From Oscillibacter sp. MSJ-31 (lineage in GTDB: Bacteria; Bacillota; Clostridia; Oscillospirales; Oscillospiraceae), in assembly GCF_018918025.1 (NCBI RefSeq), contig NZ_JAHLPT010000021.1:1-40435 (forward strand): DNA of 40,435 bases, written 5' to 3'. Numbering within the stretch: the stretch's first letter is position 1; each line of letters opens with the position of its first letter. The position numbers were made by a program, and so were the translations under genes. The notes below the pieces were generated by a model. It made no database searches and was not told the DNA's origin. It worked only from the letters and a program-made list of their open reading frames with translations. Shown here one piece after another: positions 1-7,243 of this stretch.

Positions 1-150
1 CATCCCCTCTGTCTCCGGCTTCGTGCCGGCCTTGGAAAAGTGGACGGGGCTGCTGTGCCATGTTCTGCCGCACTCCTGACAGCGAAGGAGAAATCGAAAC
101 TCCCCTATGGTAGAGCAATCTCCCATCGCCTCCTTTATGATCTGCTTCAT
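1..150 (-). CDS. Small Cys-rich (zinc-ribbon-like) protein, N-terminal part only
   Basis: Fifty codons are visible from an ATG at 150 and the frame runs off the left edge. The start is supported by GGAGAGGAGGGA a few bases upstream. The product begins MKQIIKEAMG and contains a CQECGRTWH segment, one CxxC half of a possible zinc knuckle. It lies downstream of, and in the same direction as, the LuxR/lipoprotein pair and the zinc-ribbon operon further right. It is separated from them by two terminator-like hairpins, so it probably has its own promoter. Family not recognised; the function is unknown. Confidence 0.6.
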   Translation of the reverse strand, partial: MKQIIKEAMGDCSTIGEFRFLLRCQECGRTWHSSPVHFSKAGTKPETEGM

Positions 151-236
151 GTGTAGTCCCTCCTCTCCGGCAGTTCTCCCGATTGCGGCTCTGTTGACTC
201 TATCTCTACCAATTTTCGCAGGGAAAAAATATAGGC

Positions 237-279
237 CTGAGTCCTGTTTTGGGGCAAAACCCGCAAAAGCAGGACTCAG
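237..279. other. Inverted repeat with 10-bp arms
   Basis: CTGAGTCCTG (237-246) is exactly complementary to CAGGACTCAG (270-279) with a 23-nt loop. It lies in the 330-bp gap between the LuxR regulator terminator and the small Cys-rich gene. No T-run follows on either strand, so a regulatory hairpin is as likely as a terminator. Nothing else coding was seen in 151-479. Confidence 0.5.
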
Positions 280-332
280 TCATAGACGGAACGCACAAAA
301 ACCATCGGTATATGCTGGATATTTTCAACAAG

Positions 333-374
333 GAAAAGACAGAGGACGGTTTTTCCGTCCTCCGTCTTTTGATA
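333..374. terminator. Terminator-like hairpin
   Basis: GAGGACGG and CCGTCCTC form an 8-bp stem around TTTTT, flanked by AAAAGAC and GTCTTTT, so the structure could terminate transcription in either direction. It is the second hairpin downstream of the minus-strand LuxR gene. Confidence 0.6.
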
Positions 375-439
375 GAGATGTTCGCCCTTTGGACAGGCTC
401 TGCGGCACGGGAAAAACACCCCCTGTCCGTTATTGATAT

Positions 440-473
440 GAAAAAGGCTGCCAACCGGCAGCCTTTTTCATCG
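440..473 (-). terminator. Rho-independent terminator of the LuxR-type gene
   Basis: AAAAAGGCTGCC and GGCAGCCTTTTT form a near-perfect stem with a short AACC loop, directly after the stop of the minus-strand regulator at 480. The T-run is present on both strands, so it is potentially bidirectional. Confidence 0.8.
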
Positions 474-479
474 GTACGA

Positions 480-2099
480 TCATTTACCGCCGCCCTGCAG
501 CAGCTCCTCCAGCCGCTCACAGCGCCGGAGAATATCCAGATAAGCTTTCAGGCTGTCGTAGGAATCCACTCCCAGCTTGCTGTAGATGTGGCTGTTGTGA
601 CCCTTCACCGTCCCCACGCTGATGAACAGCAGGCCGGAGATGTCCTTGACCGCATAGCCCTCGGCATAGTAGCGCAGGATCACGCGCTCCGTACCGGTCA
701 GCCCCTTTGCCCGGTCGATCAGCTCGGACACAAGGCTTTCTACCTGCCGGGGCAGGGCGGCCTCGGGCTGGCTTTCCCGCAGACGGCTGTGGAAGTAGGC
801 CGTCAGCTCGTCGATCTCCCGGATCCCCGTAGGCTGCCAGTCCTGCGCCTGGCTTCTGGCCGCCGCAAAGCCCTGGGCAATGGGCGTGGCAAAGCGGCGG
901 GAAAGGGCGGCGGCCAGCACCAGCATCCCCGCAAGGAAGCCCAGGGAGCCAAGGATCCAGCCGATACGGGCGGTCTGGGCACGGTGGCGGTAGCCGCTCT
1001 CCGGTATCAGCGTCACCGCCGCCAGCGGATAGCCATCCGCCAGCCGTCCGGGGATGATCTGGTACTTTCCGAGATAGGTCATATCGTTCCAGATAAAGGT
1101 ATCGTAGTCCCGGCCGCTTTGGATCCTCATCTCGCCGGAGGCCGACAGGTCCGTCCCCTCTGTGCTGCCCAGCATGGCCTTATCCAGAAGGAGGGTATCC
1201 CCGTTCATGGGAGCCAGCAGCATCAGAAAGCTGCCGTAGGAGCTGGGGACCGTGCTGTGGGACAGGCCGAAGTAGAGCTCGCTGAGCTCCATGCCGCAGA
1301 CGCCCCGCACCGTTCCGCTCCCATCCCGCACGGGAACACACAGCAGTGTCACGCTCTCCCAGGTATCCGGCAGCGGCACCCGCCCCGTCCAGAGGCAGCC
1401 GCCGGAGAGCCGCTCGCCCTCCCACGCCATGACCTGCCGGTAGCCGGGGAGCAGGGACGTGTCCAGCTCCGGATTCCAGCGGTTGTGCAGCTGCAGGCCG
1501 TTTTTCCGGGCAGCATCCACCGTTCCCCGGAAATAGGCTGTGATGCCGCTGGGATGGGCAGAGCGCAGACCGGAATAGCGGAGATACACCCCCATGCGGG
1601 AGGTTTTGGATTCCGGCAGCGTTGTATTGGCTGTGGCATCCAGACAGAAATATACGCCGCTGCAGGTGCTGCCCGCCATGGTGGTTTCCAGAGCGGGGAT
1701 CATCAGGGATTCCAGCTCTGCGATAAGCGCCGGATCGTCATTCAGCGCGTCAAAGGAGAGACCGCGGTGGGCAAGAAAGCTCTCCAGCTCTCCGCCGACC
1801 GTTTCGGAAAGCTCAATGCCCTGCGCAGCGAGGGCGTCCATCTGGGCAGTAAAAAGTGCGGCGGTGTTGCTCTGCTGCAAAGCCGCCGTCTCTCCAAATT
1901 GGCGTGCTGTACGGGAGAGGACCCCCGTCACGCTCAGCAGAAGCAGCGCGGCAGCCAGCATCGCCAGCACCATGCAGAGCCAGTACAGCACCAGACTGCC
2001 GCCAATGCTGCGGTTGCCCGCTGAACTGTCAGTTTTGGACAGACGCCCGCTCAAAAGCAGCACGGAGCTCCCTCCCTTCCCGTTTTTGTCACTTGCCAT
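480..2099 (-). CDS. Membrane-anchored LuxR-family regulator with extracellular sensor domain (copy 1)
   Basis: 539 aa from ATG 2099, which overlaps the end of the upstream lipoprotein gene by 11 bp; GGGAGGAG lies about 14 bp upstream. An in-frame extension to 2258 would run through that gene and is rejected. Seen: basic N-terminus, TM1 about 34-58, an extracytoplasmic region of about 320 residues resembling Cache-type sensors, TM2 about 378-400, and a C-terminal LuxR HTH about 465-525 (LTGTERVILR, then ISVGTVKGHNSHIYSKLG). Known: GerE/LuxR HTH domains bind DNA as dimers and most are on soluble proteins. Inferred: a one-component receptor that reads the partner lipoprotein or its ligand and acts from the membrane. 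Paralogous to the protein at 7244-8902; both share CSG(V/A), a GxCG segment and GDTL motifs in the sensor region. Confidence 0.85.
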   Translation of the reverse strand: MASDKNGKGGSSVLLLSGRLSKTDSSAGNRSIGGSLVLYWLCMVLAMLAAALLLLSVTGVLSRTARQFGETAALQQSNTAALFTAQMDALAAQGIELSETVGGELESFLAHRGLSFDALNDDPALIAELESLMIPALETTMAGSTCSGVYFCLDATANTTLPESKTSRMGVYLRYSGLRSAHPSGITAYFRGTVDAARKNGLQLHNRWNPELDTSLLPGYRQVMAWEGERLSGGCLWTGRVPLPDTWESVTLLCVPVRDGSGTVRGVCGMELSELYFGLSHSTVPSSYGSFLMLLAPMNGDTLLLDKAMLGSTEGTDLSASGEMRIQSGRDYDTFIWNDMTYLGKYQIIPGRLADGYPLAAVTLIPESGYRHRAQTARIGWILGSLGFLAGMLVLAAALSRRFATPIAQGFAAARSQAQDWQPTGIREIDELTAYFHSRLRESQPEAALPRQVESLVSELIDRAKGLTGTERVILRYYAEGYAVKDISGLLFISVGTVKGHNSHIYSKLGVDSYDSLKAYLDILRRCERLEELLQGGGK

Positions 2100-3423
2100 A
2101 GCTTTTTTGGAGCTCCTCCCGCACGGTACGAAGCAGCGGCTCCAGCGCGTCCGCGCCCTGCTCCAGGTACTGGGCCCGCCCGGCCGCCAGGCGCAGACGC
2201 ACCGTCTTTTCAAAGTGGGTCTCAAGATTGAGATAATCCTCCCGCTGGGGCGGCACATAGAACGTGTAGTCCTGCCGCGTTTTCAGAAAGGCTTCATAGA
2301 GCGAAACATACATGGGATCGCTCAGCGTCTCGATGGCGGCAGGCAGGTAGCGGTCAAAGCCCTCCTTCGTCACCGGCATGTATCCAAGAGATGTAACGAA
2401 GTCCACGTTCCGCTCCGGCTCGGTCAGCCACTTCAGGAAGGTCATGCAGGCCTTTTCCCGCTCCGGCGTGGACTTTACCGTGCAGACTCCCACGCCCCGC
2501 TGCATGACCAGCTTTTCTCCGTCCTCAAAGATGGGGCAGGGCAGCGAGACGATCTCCACCTGCTCGGTGCGGTTGTCCTCATAGGTCACCACATCGGAAT
2601 AGTACAGCACGCTGGCGGACGAGGCGACGGACGCGATCGCGTCGCCGGTGCGCAGCGGCTCGGTGGCATAGCCGCTGCCCAGCCAAAGCCCGCCGGTCAG
2701 CGCAGCTCTGGCGTAAGGCTCCCATGCGTAGGCGAATTTGGGGCCGAAGGCAATTCCGTTTTTGTCGAAAAAGTCCTCGCCCAGCGATTCCACCCCCACC
2801 TGGAAATAGTTGAAGTGGTAGTCGTGAACGAAGAAGCACTTGCCGCCCGACCAGTCCGCATACCGCTCCGCCATGGCGTACAGCCCCTCCCAGGTGGCCA
2901 GTTCGTCCAGGCTTGCGCCGGTTTCGGCGGCGAAACGGTCAAAGGCCGTTTTGTTCACAAAGAGGATCTCCGTGGATTTTGCCAGCGGCAGAATGACCAG
3001 CCGGTCATGGATCGTTCCTTCCTCAACAAATTCAGGGAGGTAGCGCTCCAGCTCTTCGTCGGTAAAATAGTCCCGGTAGTCCGCCAGAATGTCCTCATCC
3101 GGCAGCGCCAGCACGGTCTTTGGGTAAGACACGAACAGGTCCGGCAGCTCGGGCGCTCCGGGGTCCTTGTAGGCGGCGGCCAGCACGCTCTCGTGGATAA
3201 CGCCGCTGTTGCTGACGCTGTCCACCCGCACTCGGATGCCCTGCTCCTGCCCGACGGTGCGGTTGAACTCATCCACCAGCGCGTTCATGGGTGAGTTCAC
3301 CTCACCTCCGTAAACATGCCAGAGGGTGACGGTGACGGGGTCTCCGTTGGTTTCCCCGCAAGCGGCGAGGCACAGCACAAGGCCGGCGGCCAGCGCCGCC
3401 AAAAGGAAGATTCGTTTTTTCAT
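2089..3423 (-). CDS. Extracellular solute-binding lipoprotein (family 1-like), orphan receptor copy 1
   Basis: 444 aa. ATG 3423 follows GAGGAGG at a good distance; it is preferred to the in-frame start at 3498 because the signal peptide begins here (MKKRIFLL, lipobox LAAC at about residues 20-24). The mature part opens with TLWHVYGGEVNSPMNALVDE, typical of the extracellular sugar/oligopeptide-binding superfamily, and the length fits. No permease or ATPase is adjacent; the 3' end overlaps the LuxR-type membrane regulator by 11 bp. It is a paralogue of 5873-7201 (shared WHVYG, SPM, LV-EFNRT and GYMPV segments). The pairing suggests a role as a ligand-binding co-receptor rather than a transporter subunit. 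That is inference: a distant multitask ABC system (for example with the UgpC-type ATPase at 20259) could still use it. Confidence 0.85.
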   Translation of the reverse strand: MKKRIFLLAALAAGLVLCLAACGETNGDPVTVTLWHVYGGEVNSPMNALVDEFNRTVGQEQGIRVRVDSVSNSGVIHESVLAAAYKDPGAPELPDLFVSYPKTVLALPDEDILADYRDYFTDEELERYLPEFVEEGTIHDRLVILPLAKSTEILFVNKTAFDRFAAETGASLDELATWEGLYAMAERYADWSGGKCFFVHDYHFNYFQVGVESLGEDFFDKNGIAFGPKFAYAWEPYARAALTGGLWLGSGYATEPLRTGDAIASVASSASVLYYSDVVTYEDNRTEQVEIVSLPCPIFEDGEKLVMQRGVGVCTVKSTPEREKACMTFLKWLTEPERNVDFVTSLGYMPVTKEGFDRYLPAAIETLSDPMYVSLYEAFLKTRQDYTFYVPPQREDYLNLETHFEKTVRLRLAAGRAQYLEQGADALEPLLRTVREELQKSYGK

Positions 3424-3481
3424 GGATATGCCTCCTCGCTCAGTGGGAAAGGGTTCCGCCCGCCCGTTTTCGATCTTTGGG

Positions 3482-3513
3482 AAAAGGCGCGGCGGCATGG
3501 CCGCCGCGCCTTT
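3482..3513 (-). terminator. Strong GC-rich terminator between SLH gene and lipoprotein gene
   Basis: GGCGCGGCGGC and GCCGCCGCGCC form an 11-bp stem around ATG, bounded by AAA and TTT, 33 bp past the SLH stop. It implies that the lipoprotein/LuxR pair depends on read-through or on a promoter hidden in 3424-3480, where I see no good -35/-10. Confidence 0.7.
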
Positions 3514-3545
3514 CTGTGCTTTGCTTGCGCGTTATGTCCGGAGGA

Positions 3546-4344
3546 TCACTTCACACTGCGATAGAGGAAGGTGACGATCTGGGCTCTCGTGCAGTCGTTG
3601 TCGGAGCCGAACAGACCGCCGCCGATGCCGCTGGTGATCTTGTTATTCTCCGCCCATGCAACTGCATCAGCGTAGTAGGCAGTTGCCGCCACATCACCGA
3701 ACGCACAGCCGCCGCCGACTGCGGGGCTGCCGGAGGCACGATAGAGGAAGGTCACCGCCTGCGCACGGGTGCAGGTAGCGTCGGGGCTGAACTTACCGTC
3801 GCCGGTGCCGCCGGTGATGCCATTCTCCACGGCCCACGCAACTGCCTTGGCATAGAAGGCGTCAGCGGGAACATCCGCGAAGCTGCTCATGTGCTTGGGA
3901 GCGGGAGAACCGGCAGCACGCCACAGGAAGGTGACGATCTGCGCACGGGTGCAGGGCTGGTTGGGAGCGAACAGGCCGTTGCCGACGCCGCCCGTGATGC
4001 CCTTCTCTGCCGCCCACTTGACCGCTTCATAGTAGTAAGCGTCCACGGGAACATCCTTGAAAATCTGCACCGGAGCCTCTTCAACGAAGCTGCCCTTGAC
4101 TGTGACCTTGCCCGTAGGCATGGTGAAGGTGTACTTGCCGTTCTTCTCGGTGAGCTTCAGGGCATACAAAGGTGGTGGTGTATGGCGTTTCCTTTTCGCC
4201 TTTGACGGTCTCGCTGCCAAAGACCACATCCACCGGCGTTTTTTCCGCCGCCTGGGCGGGCGCGGTCAGCGCCGGCAGGGCGGCCACCGCCAATACAAGG
4301 GTCAAAAGCCAGAGTGTCAGGCGTTTATTGATTGTTTGCTTCAT
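3546..4344 (-). pseudogene. SLH-domain surface protein, frame-broken and internally deleted
   Basis: The start at ATG 4344 overlaps the stop of the upstream receiver-like gene (ATGA). Frame 1 gives a signal peptide (MKQTINKRLTLWLLTLVLAV, ending AQAAE) and a short mature stretch up to PYTTT near 4170. Homology then continues in another frame as YALKLTEKNGKYTF and three SLH repeats (about 4065-3546), each ending in a TRAQ-(I/A)VTFL(Y/W)R motif. The gene length is 799 nt, so a 1-nt adjustment is needed. SLH domains anchor proteins to cell-wall polymers. The short spacer before the SLH repeats suggests that a longer adhesin-like middle (the KYTFTMPTGKVTVKGSF part resembles bacterial repeat domains) has been lost. 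A sequencing error at the CCACCACC run cannot be excluded; otherwise the product is an 87-residue-type truncated peptide. Confidence 0.75.
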
Positions 4345-4826
4345 GGTTGTTCCCCCTTTCTCAAATCCCTCTGGCGGCGTTCCTGCCGCCCCATCGCTTC
4401 TGAAGTTTCTGCGATCCACGCCCGCATCTGCCGGGCGGTCAGGTCGCCGATAAAATATCCGTGGATGAGCTTCAGCTCCACGGCCTTGTCTAAGGCGGGC
4501 AGCTTCTCCGGATGGCCCGCCGCACACACCAGGTAGACCCGGCACTCCGGCCGCAGCCGCCGCACCTCGATGGCGATGTCGCAGCGGGCGGAGATGTCCT
4601 TGTCCTCCACGCCCTCGGTGAAGTCGGTCTCCAGCAGCAGAAGGTCCGCCTGTTCAGCTACGCACTGCCACACCACATCGGCATAATCGTCTGAGAGAAT
4701 GGCCATAGGCTTGCAATCCCCCAGCTTCCCCAGCCAGTCCACAGCATAGCGGGTCATGGCGGGCGAATTGAAGCACACCGCCGCTTTCAGCAGCAGGGGC
4801 GGCTCCCGTCTCCGGAAGAGGCTCAT
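4341..4826 (-). CDS. Degenerate receiver-like (CheY-fold) protein
   Basis: 161 aa from ATG 4826, behind a purine-rich GAAAGGGGGCGG site. The start overlaps the previous stop (ATGA) and the stop overlaps the SLH start. The chain reads as alternating hydrophobic strands and helices: LLKAAVCF, KPMAILSDDYADVV, ADLLLLETDFTEG, CRVYLVCAAG, LIHGYFIGDL. This matches a response-regulator receiver layout, but the usual phosphoacceptor Asp after the third strand reads Glu (LLLLETDF). There is no output domain, and a basic tail follows (RQERRQRDLRKG). Inferred: a phosphorylation-independent or decoy receiver acting with the zinc-ribbon partners. The family assignment is by pattern only. Confidence 0.6.
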   Translation of the reverse strand: MSLFRRREPPLLLKAAVCFNSPAMTRYAVDWLGKLGDCKPMAILSDDYADVVWQCVAEQADLLLLETDFTEGVEDKDISARCDIAIEVRRLRPECRVYLVCAAGHPEKLPALDKAVELKLIHGYFIGDLTARQMRAWIAETSEAMGRQERRQRDLRKGEQP

Positions 4827-5137
4827 ACCGCCGCCCCCTTTCTCCGCGTCACGCCTGCCTTCGGCAAGCGCGTCCCGCATTCGGGGCAGTACCGCGCCAC
4901 GTTGGTGACGGCCACGCCGCAGCCGGGGCAGCAGCGGTGGCGGGAGAGGTAGAAGTCATAGAGGGTCTTTTCCGGCAGCGCCGCGCCGCAGTCGGTGCAG
5001 TCCGTCCGGTCGGCGCTGTTGGCCTTGCCGCAGCTGGGGCAGATCTTGCGCCGCCGCAGCGTCTCCGGCCCGCAGCCATACTCCAGCAGCGTCACCTGCC
5101 GCAGGGCTTTCCGGGTTCTCAGGTCATAGTTTGTCAT
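4823..5137 (-). CDS. Double zinc-ribbon protein (104 aa)
   Basis: ATG 5137 follows GAAAGGAGGGAG and overlaps the upstream stop (ATGA); the stop overlaps the next start (ATGA). Four CxxC-type pairs are visible: CPSCG, CTDCG, CCPGCG and CPECG, arranged as two tandem zinc ribbons of about 25 residues. The N-terminal 30 residues (MTNYDLRTRKALRQVTLLEY) carry no cysteines. Small double-ribbon proteins of this kind often act as nucleic-acid or protein adaptors; the specific role here is unknown. The coupling to a receiver-like protein suggests the two form a complex. Confidence 0.75.
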   Translation of the reverse strand: MTNYDLRTRKALRQVTLLEYGCGPETLRRRKICPSCGKANSADRTDCTDCGAALPEKTLYDFYLSRHRCCPGCGVAVTNVARYCPECGTRLPKAGVTRRKGAAV

Positions 5138-5529
5138 TCGGCGGCTCCCTCCTTTCCGTCTGTGCCGCCCACCTGCAATCTTGCTCCACAGATGGGGCAG
5201 AAGCAGGCGTCCGGTTCCTGGAGGCGGACGCCGCAGTGATGACAGAACGAGGGGTACTCGTCCTCCCATGGCGCGCAGTCCAGACACAATCCCGCGTTGA
5301 CATTGAACATAGCGGAGGACACATACTTCCCGCATTTGGGGCAGAGGTTGAACTCCCACTTGCCCTCCTGTTCCCACGCGATCTCCAGCGCCGCTTCCTC
5401 CGTGTCCGCCTGAACAGGCTTGGTCACGCAGCACAGCTCACCGGAGATGTCGCAGTAAAAACGGAAGACTCTGCTGCCTCCCGAGTCGGTGACGACACGA
5501 AAGGCTGCCGTTTTCTTCGCCTGCTCCAT
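5134..5529 (-). CDS. Zinc-ribbon protein, first gene of the coupled operon (131 aa)
   Basis: Start ATG 5529 behind GAAAGGAGGAAT. An in-frame extension to 5697 would read through the palindromic leader and is rejected. Cys pairs: CPKCG, CLDC, CHHCG, CPICG. The first 60 residues form a Cys-poor domain (FRVVTDSGGSRVFRFYCDIS) before the ribbons. The stop overlaps the next gene by 4 bp. This is the promoter-proximal gene of the run 5529 to 3546. Function unknown; metal binding is very likely from the motifs. Confidence 0.75.
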   Translation of the reverse strand: MEQAKKTAAFRVVTDSGGSRVFRFYCDISGELCCVTKPVQADTEEAALEIAWEQEGKWEFNLCPKCGKYVSSAMFNVNAGLCLDCAPWEDEYPSFCHHCGVRLQEPDACFCPICGARLQVGGTDGKEGAAE

Positions 5530-5637
5530 CCGTATTCCTCCTTTCTTTTTTTCATTTCGTCTTGTAAATCTGTCGTAGAATATGCTACAATGCCTAACGA
5601 GGCGGTCGGCTCGACAGGATATAGAGCGTCGAGCGAT

Positions 5638-5682
5638 CTTTCGGTTGGAGCTTCGCTCCAACCGAAAGGGGTACCCCTTTCG
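5638..5682. repeat. Two overlapping perfect palindromes in the operon leader
   Basis: CTTTCGGTTGGAGC (5638-5651) pairs perfectly with GCTCCAACCGAAAG (5655-5668) around TTC. It overlaps a second perfect 20-bp palindrome at 5663-5682 whose centre is GGGGTACCCC. On the minus strand this lies in the 5' leader of the zinc-ribbon operon, about 110 bp before its first start, so it could be an attenuator, a protein-binding site or a REP-like element. Confidence 0.7.
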
Positions 5683-5739
5683 CGATTCTCTGTTCATTTG
5701 ACGGGGCCGAACGGCGATCTCGCCTCCCCGTCTGCCTGT

Positions 5740-5768
5740 TTTGTACCATAGATTTAAAATCTTGTCAT
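5740..5768 (-). promoter_or_regulatory. Candidate sigma-A promoter of the zinc-ribbon operon
   Basis: Reading the minus strand, ATGACA (5768-5763) and TACAAA (5745-5740) are separated by 17 bp. The -35 box abuts the dyad at 5768-5792. Match to consensus is moderate (4 or 5 of 6 per box). Confidence 0.45.
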
Positions 5769-5792
5769 ACCCTAAAACCTCGATTTAGGGTA
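5768..5792. promoter_or_regulatory. Perfect dyad operator between divergent transcription units
   Basis: TACCCTAAA and TTTAGGGTA are perfect 9-bp arms around a 7-bp centre. The site lies just upstream of the minus-strand -35 box and 81 bp before the plus-strand lipoprotein start. Its size and symmetry fit a dimeric regulator such as the LuxR-type proteins encoded at either side; that link is inference. Confidence 0.6.
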
Positions 5793-5872
5793 GACGGACG
5801 GAAAAAAATTTTCAAAAATCGCCGGAAAACAACGTTTTCGCGGACAAGTGTTTGTATGTGGAGGACATAGCG

Positions 5873-7201
5873 GTGAAAAAACAAGGTTACGCCATTCTCA
5901 TGGCAGTTATCATGGTATTTGCCCTGACGGGCTGCGGAAACAAGTCCCTTCTCTCGGCCAAGGAGCCGGTGGAGCTGACGATGTGGCACGTATACGGCGA
6001 GCAAGCCGGTTCCCCGATGGACACGCTGGTGGAGGAATTCAACCGCACCGAGGGGAAGGAGAAGGGCGTCCGCGTCAAGGTGACGGAACTGAGCAGCGCC
6101 GCGAAGATCGGCGGCTTTCTGTTAGAGACGCAGAGGGATTCCGCGCAGGAGATGCCGGACCTCTTTACCTGCCACATCGTGGACGCCATCGCCCTGGGCG
6201 AGGATAATCTGCTGGACTGGAATGACTGGTTCACGGAGCAGGAGCAGAGCGAGTTTGTGTCCGGCTTCCTGGCGGACGGTAAAGCAGATGATGGCAGGCT
6301 GCTTGTATTTCCCCTGTCCAAATCCACGCAGCTGCTCATGCTCAACGGCACGGGCTTTGCCCGCTTTTCCGCCGCCACCGGCGTGACCTATGACGATCTC
6401 TCCACCTGGGAGGGATTCTATGACGCTGCCGGGCGGTTCTATGACTGGACGAACGGCACGGAACCCTTCTGCGCCATGGACTATCCCATCCGCGCCGTGG
6501 AGCTGAACGCGCTGGAGCATGGGGCAGAGGATTTTTACACGGAAGACGGCTGGTACGATTTTGACAACGCCGTTTTCAAGGAGAGCTGGATGCAGTTTGC
6601 CCGTGCGCTGGCGCAGGGGCATATCGTGGTGTCCGACCTCTATTCCAATACGCAGGTGATGACCGGCGAGGTTCTGTCCGGCCTTGGCTCCTCCGCGGCG
6701 ATCCTTTATTATAATGATACCGTCACCTATGAGGACGGCCGCAGCGAGCCGATGGACCTGCAGGTGGTCCCCCTGCCCATGACAGCGGGGGCGGAGCCGT
6801 TGATGACGCAGGCGGGCGTGGGCCTGTGCGCCTATAAGACCACCGAACAGAAGGCGGAGGCTGCCAGCCTGTTCGCCCATTGGCTGACGGAGAAACAGCG
6901 CAATCTGGACTTTGTGACCTCCACTGGCTATATGCCCGTGCGGAACGGGGCCTTCGATTCCATCGATGAAGTAGAATTTGCCGATCAGGGCTATGCCAAT
7001 CTCTACGCCGCCCTCAAGACCATGCAGGAAACCTATACCCCGCTGGCCGAAGTGCGCTTCACGGACTACTATCCCAAAGTCCATACCCTGTATGACGACC
7101 TGCGGCAAATGCAGCAGGAGCTGCCCTGGCGGGCCGCTGCCGGTGAGGATGTGGAGGCGCTGGCGGAGGAGACATGGGCGCTGTTCCGCTCCATCCAGTA
7201 A
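5873..7201 (+). CDS. Extracellular solute-binding lipoprotein (family 1-like), orphan receptor copy 2
   Basis: 442 aa from GTG 5873, chosen over ATG 5852 because GGAGG sits 8 bp upstream and the signal peptide begins there (KKQGYAILMAVIMVFALTGC, a lipobox). The mature part opens LTMWHVYGEQAGSPMDTLVE, closely paralleling the minus-strand copy at 2089-3423. Later shared segments include LDFVTSTGYMPV and ILYYNDTVTYEDGRSE. No ABC permease follows; instead the membrane LuxR regulator begins 42 bp downstream. As for copy 1, a sensory co-receptor role is inferred from gene order, while ligand binding at the outer face is well supported by the family. Confidence 0.85.
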   Translation: MKKQGYAILMAVIMVFALTGCGNKSLLSAKEPVELTMWHVYGEQAGSPMDTLVEEFNRTEGKEKGVRVKVTELSSAAKIGGFLLETQRDSAQEMPDLFTCHIVDAIALGEDNLLDWNDWFTEQEQSEFVSGFLADGKADDGRLLVFPLSKSTQLLMLNGTGFARFSAATGVTYDDLSTWEGFYDAAGRFYDWTNGTEPFCAMDYPIRAVELNALEHGAEDFYTEDGWYDFDNAVFKESWMQFARALAQGHIVVSDLYSNTQVMTGEVLSGLGSSAAILYYNDTVTYEDGRSEPMDLQVVPLPMTAGAEPLMTQAGVGLCAYKTTEQKAEAASLFAHWLTEKQRNLDFVTSTGYMPVRNGAFDSIDEVEFADQGYANLYAALKTMQETYTPLAEVRFTDYYPKVHTLYDDLRQMQQELPWRAAAGEDVEALAEETWALFRSIQ

Positions 7202-7243
7202 ATCACTTTTCCGTAACTTTCCATCAAGGCAGGTGAAGGCCTC

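Noticed and set aside
249-2024. Long open frame on the plus strand opposite the LuxR-type gene
   Set aside because: It is a GC-driven shadow: no family motif, no ribosome site, His/Gln/Arg-rich composition, while the opposite strand has recognisable domains and a terminator.
3546-4070. Three regularly spaced DNA repeats
   Set aside because: They encode the three SLH domains, so they are protein repeats and not a nucleic-acid array.
4160-4180. Programmed ribosomal frameshift in the SLH gene
   Set aside because: No slippery heptamer or stimulatory structure is visible at the frame change; a lesion or sequencing error is simpler.
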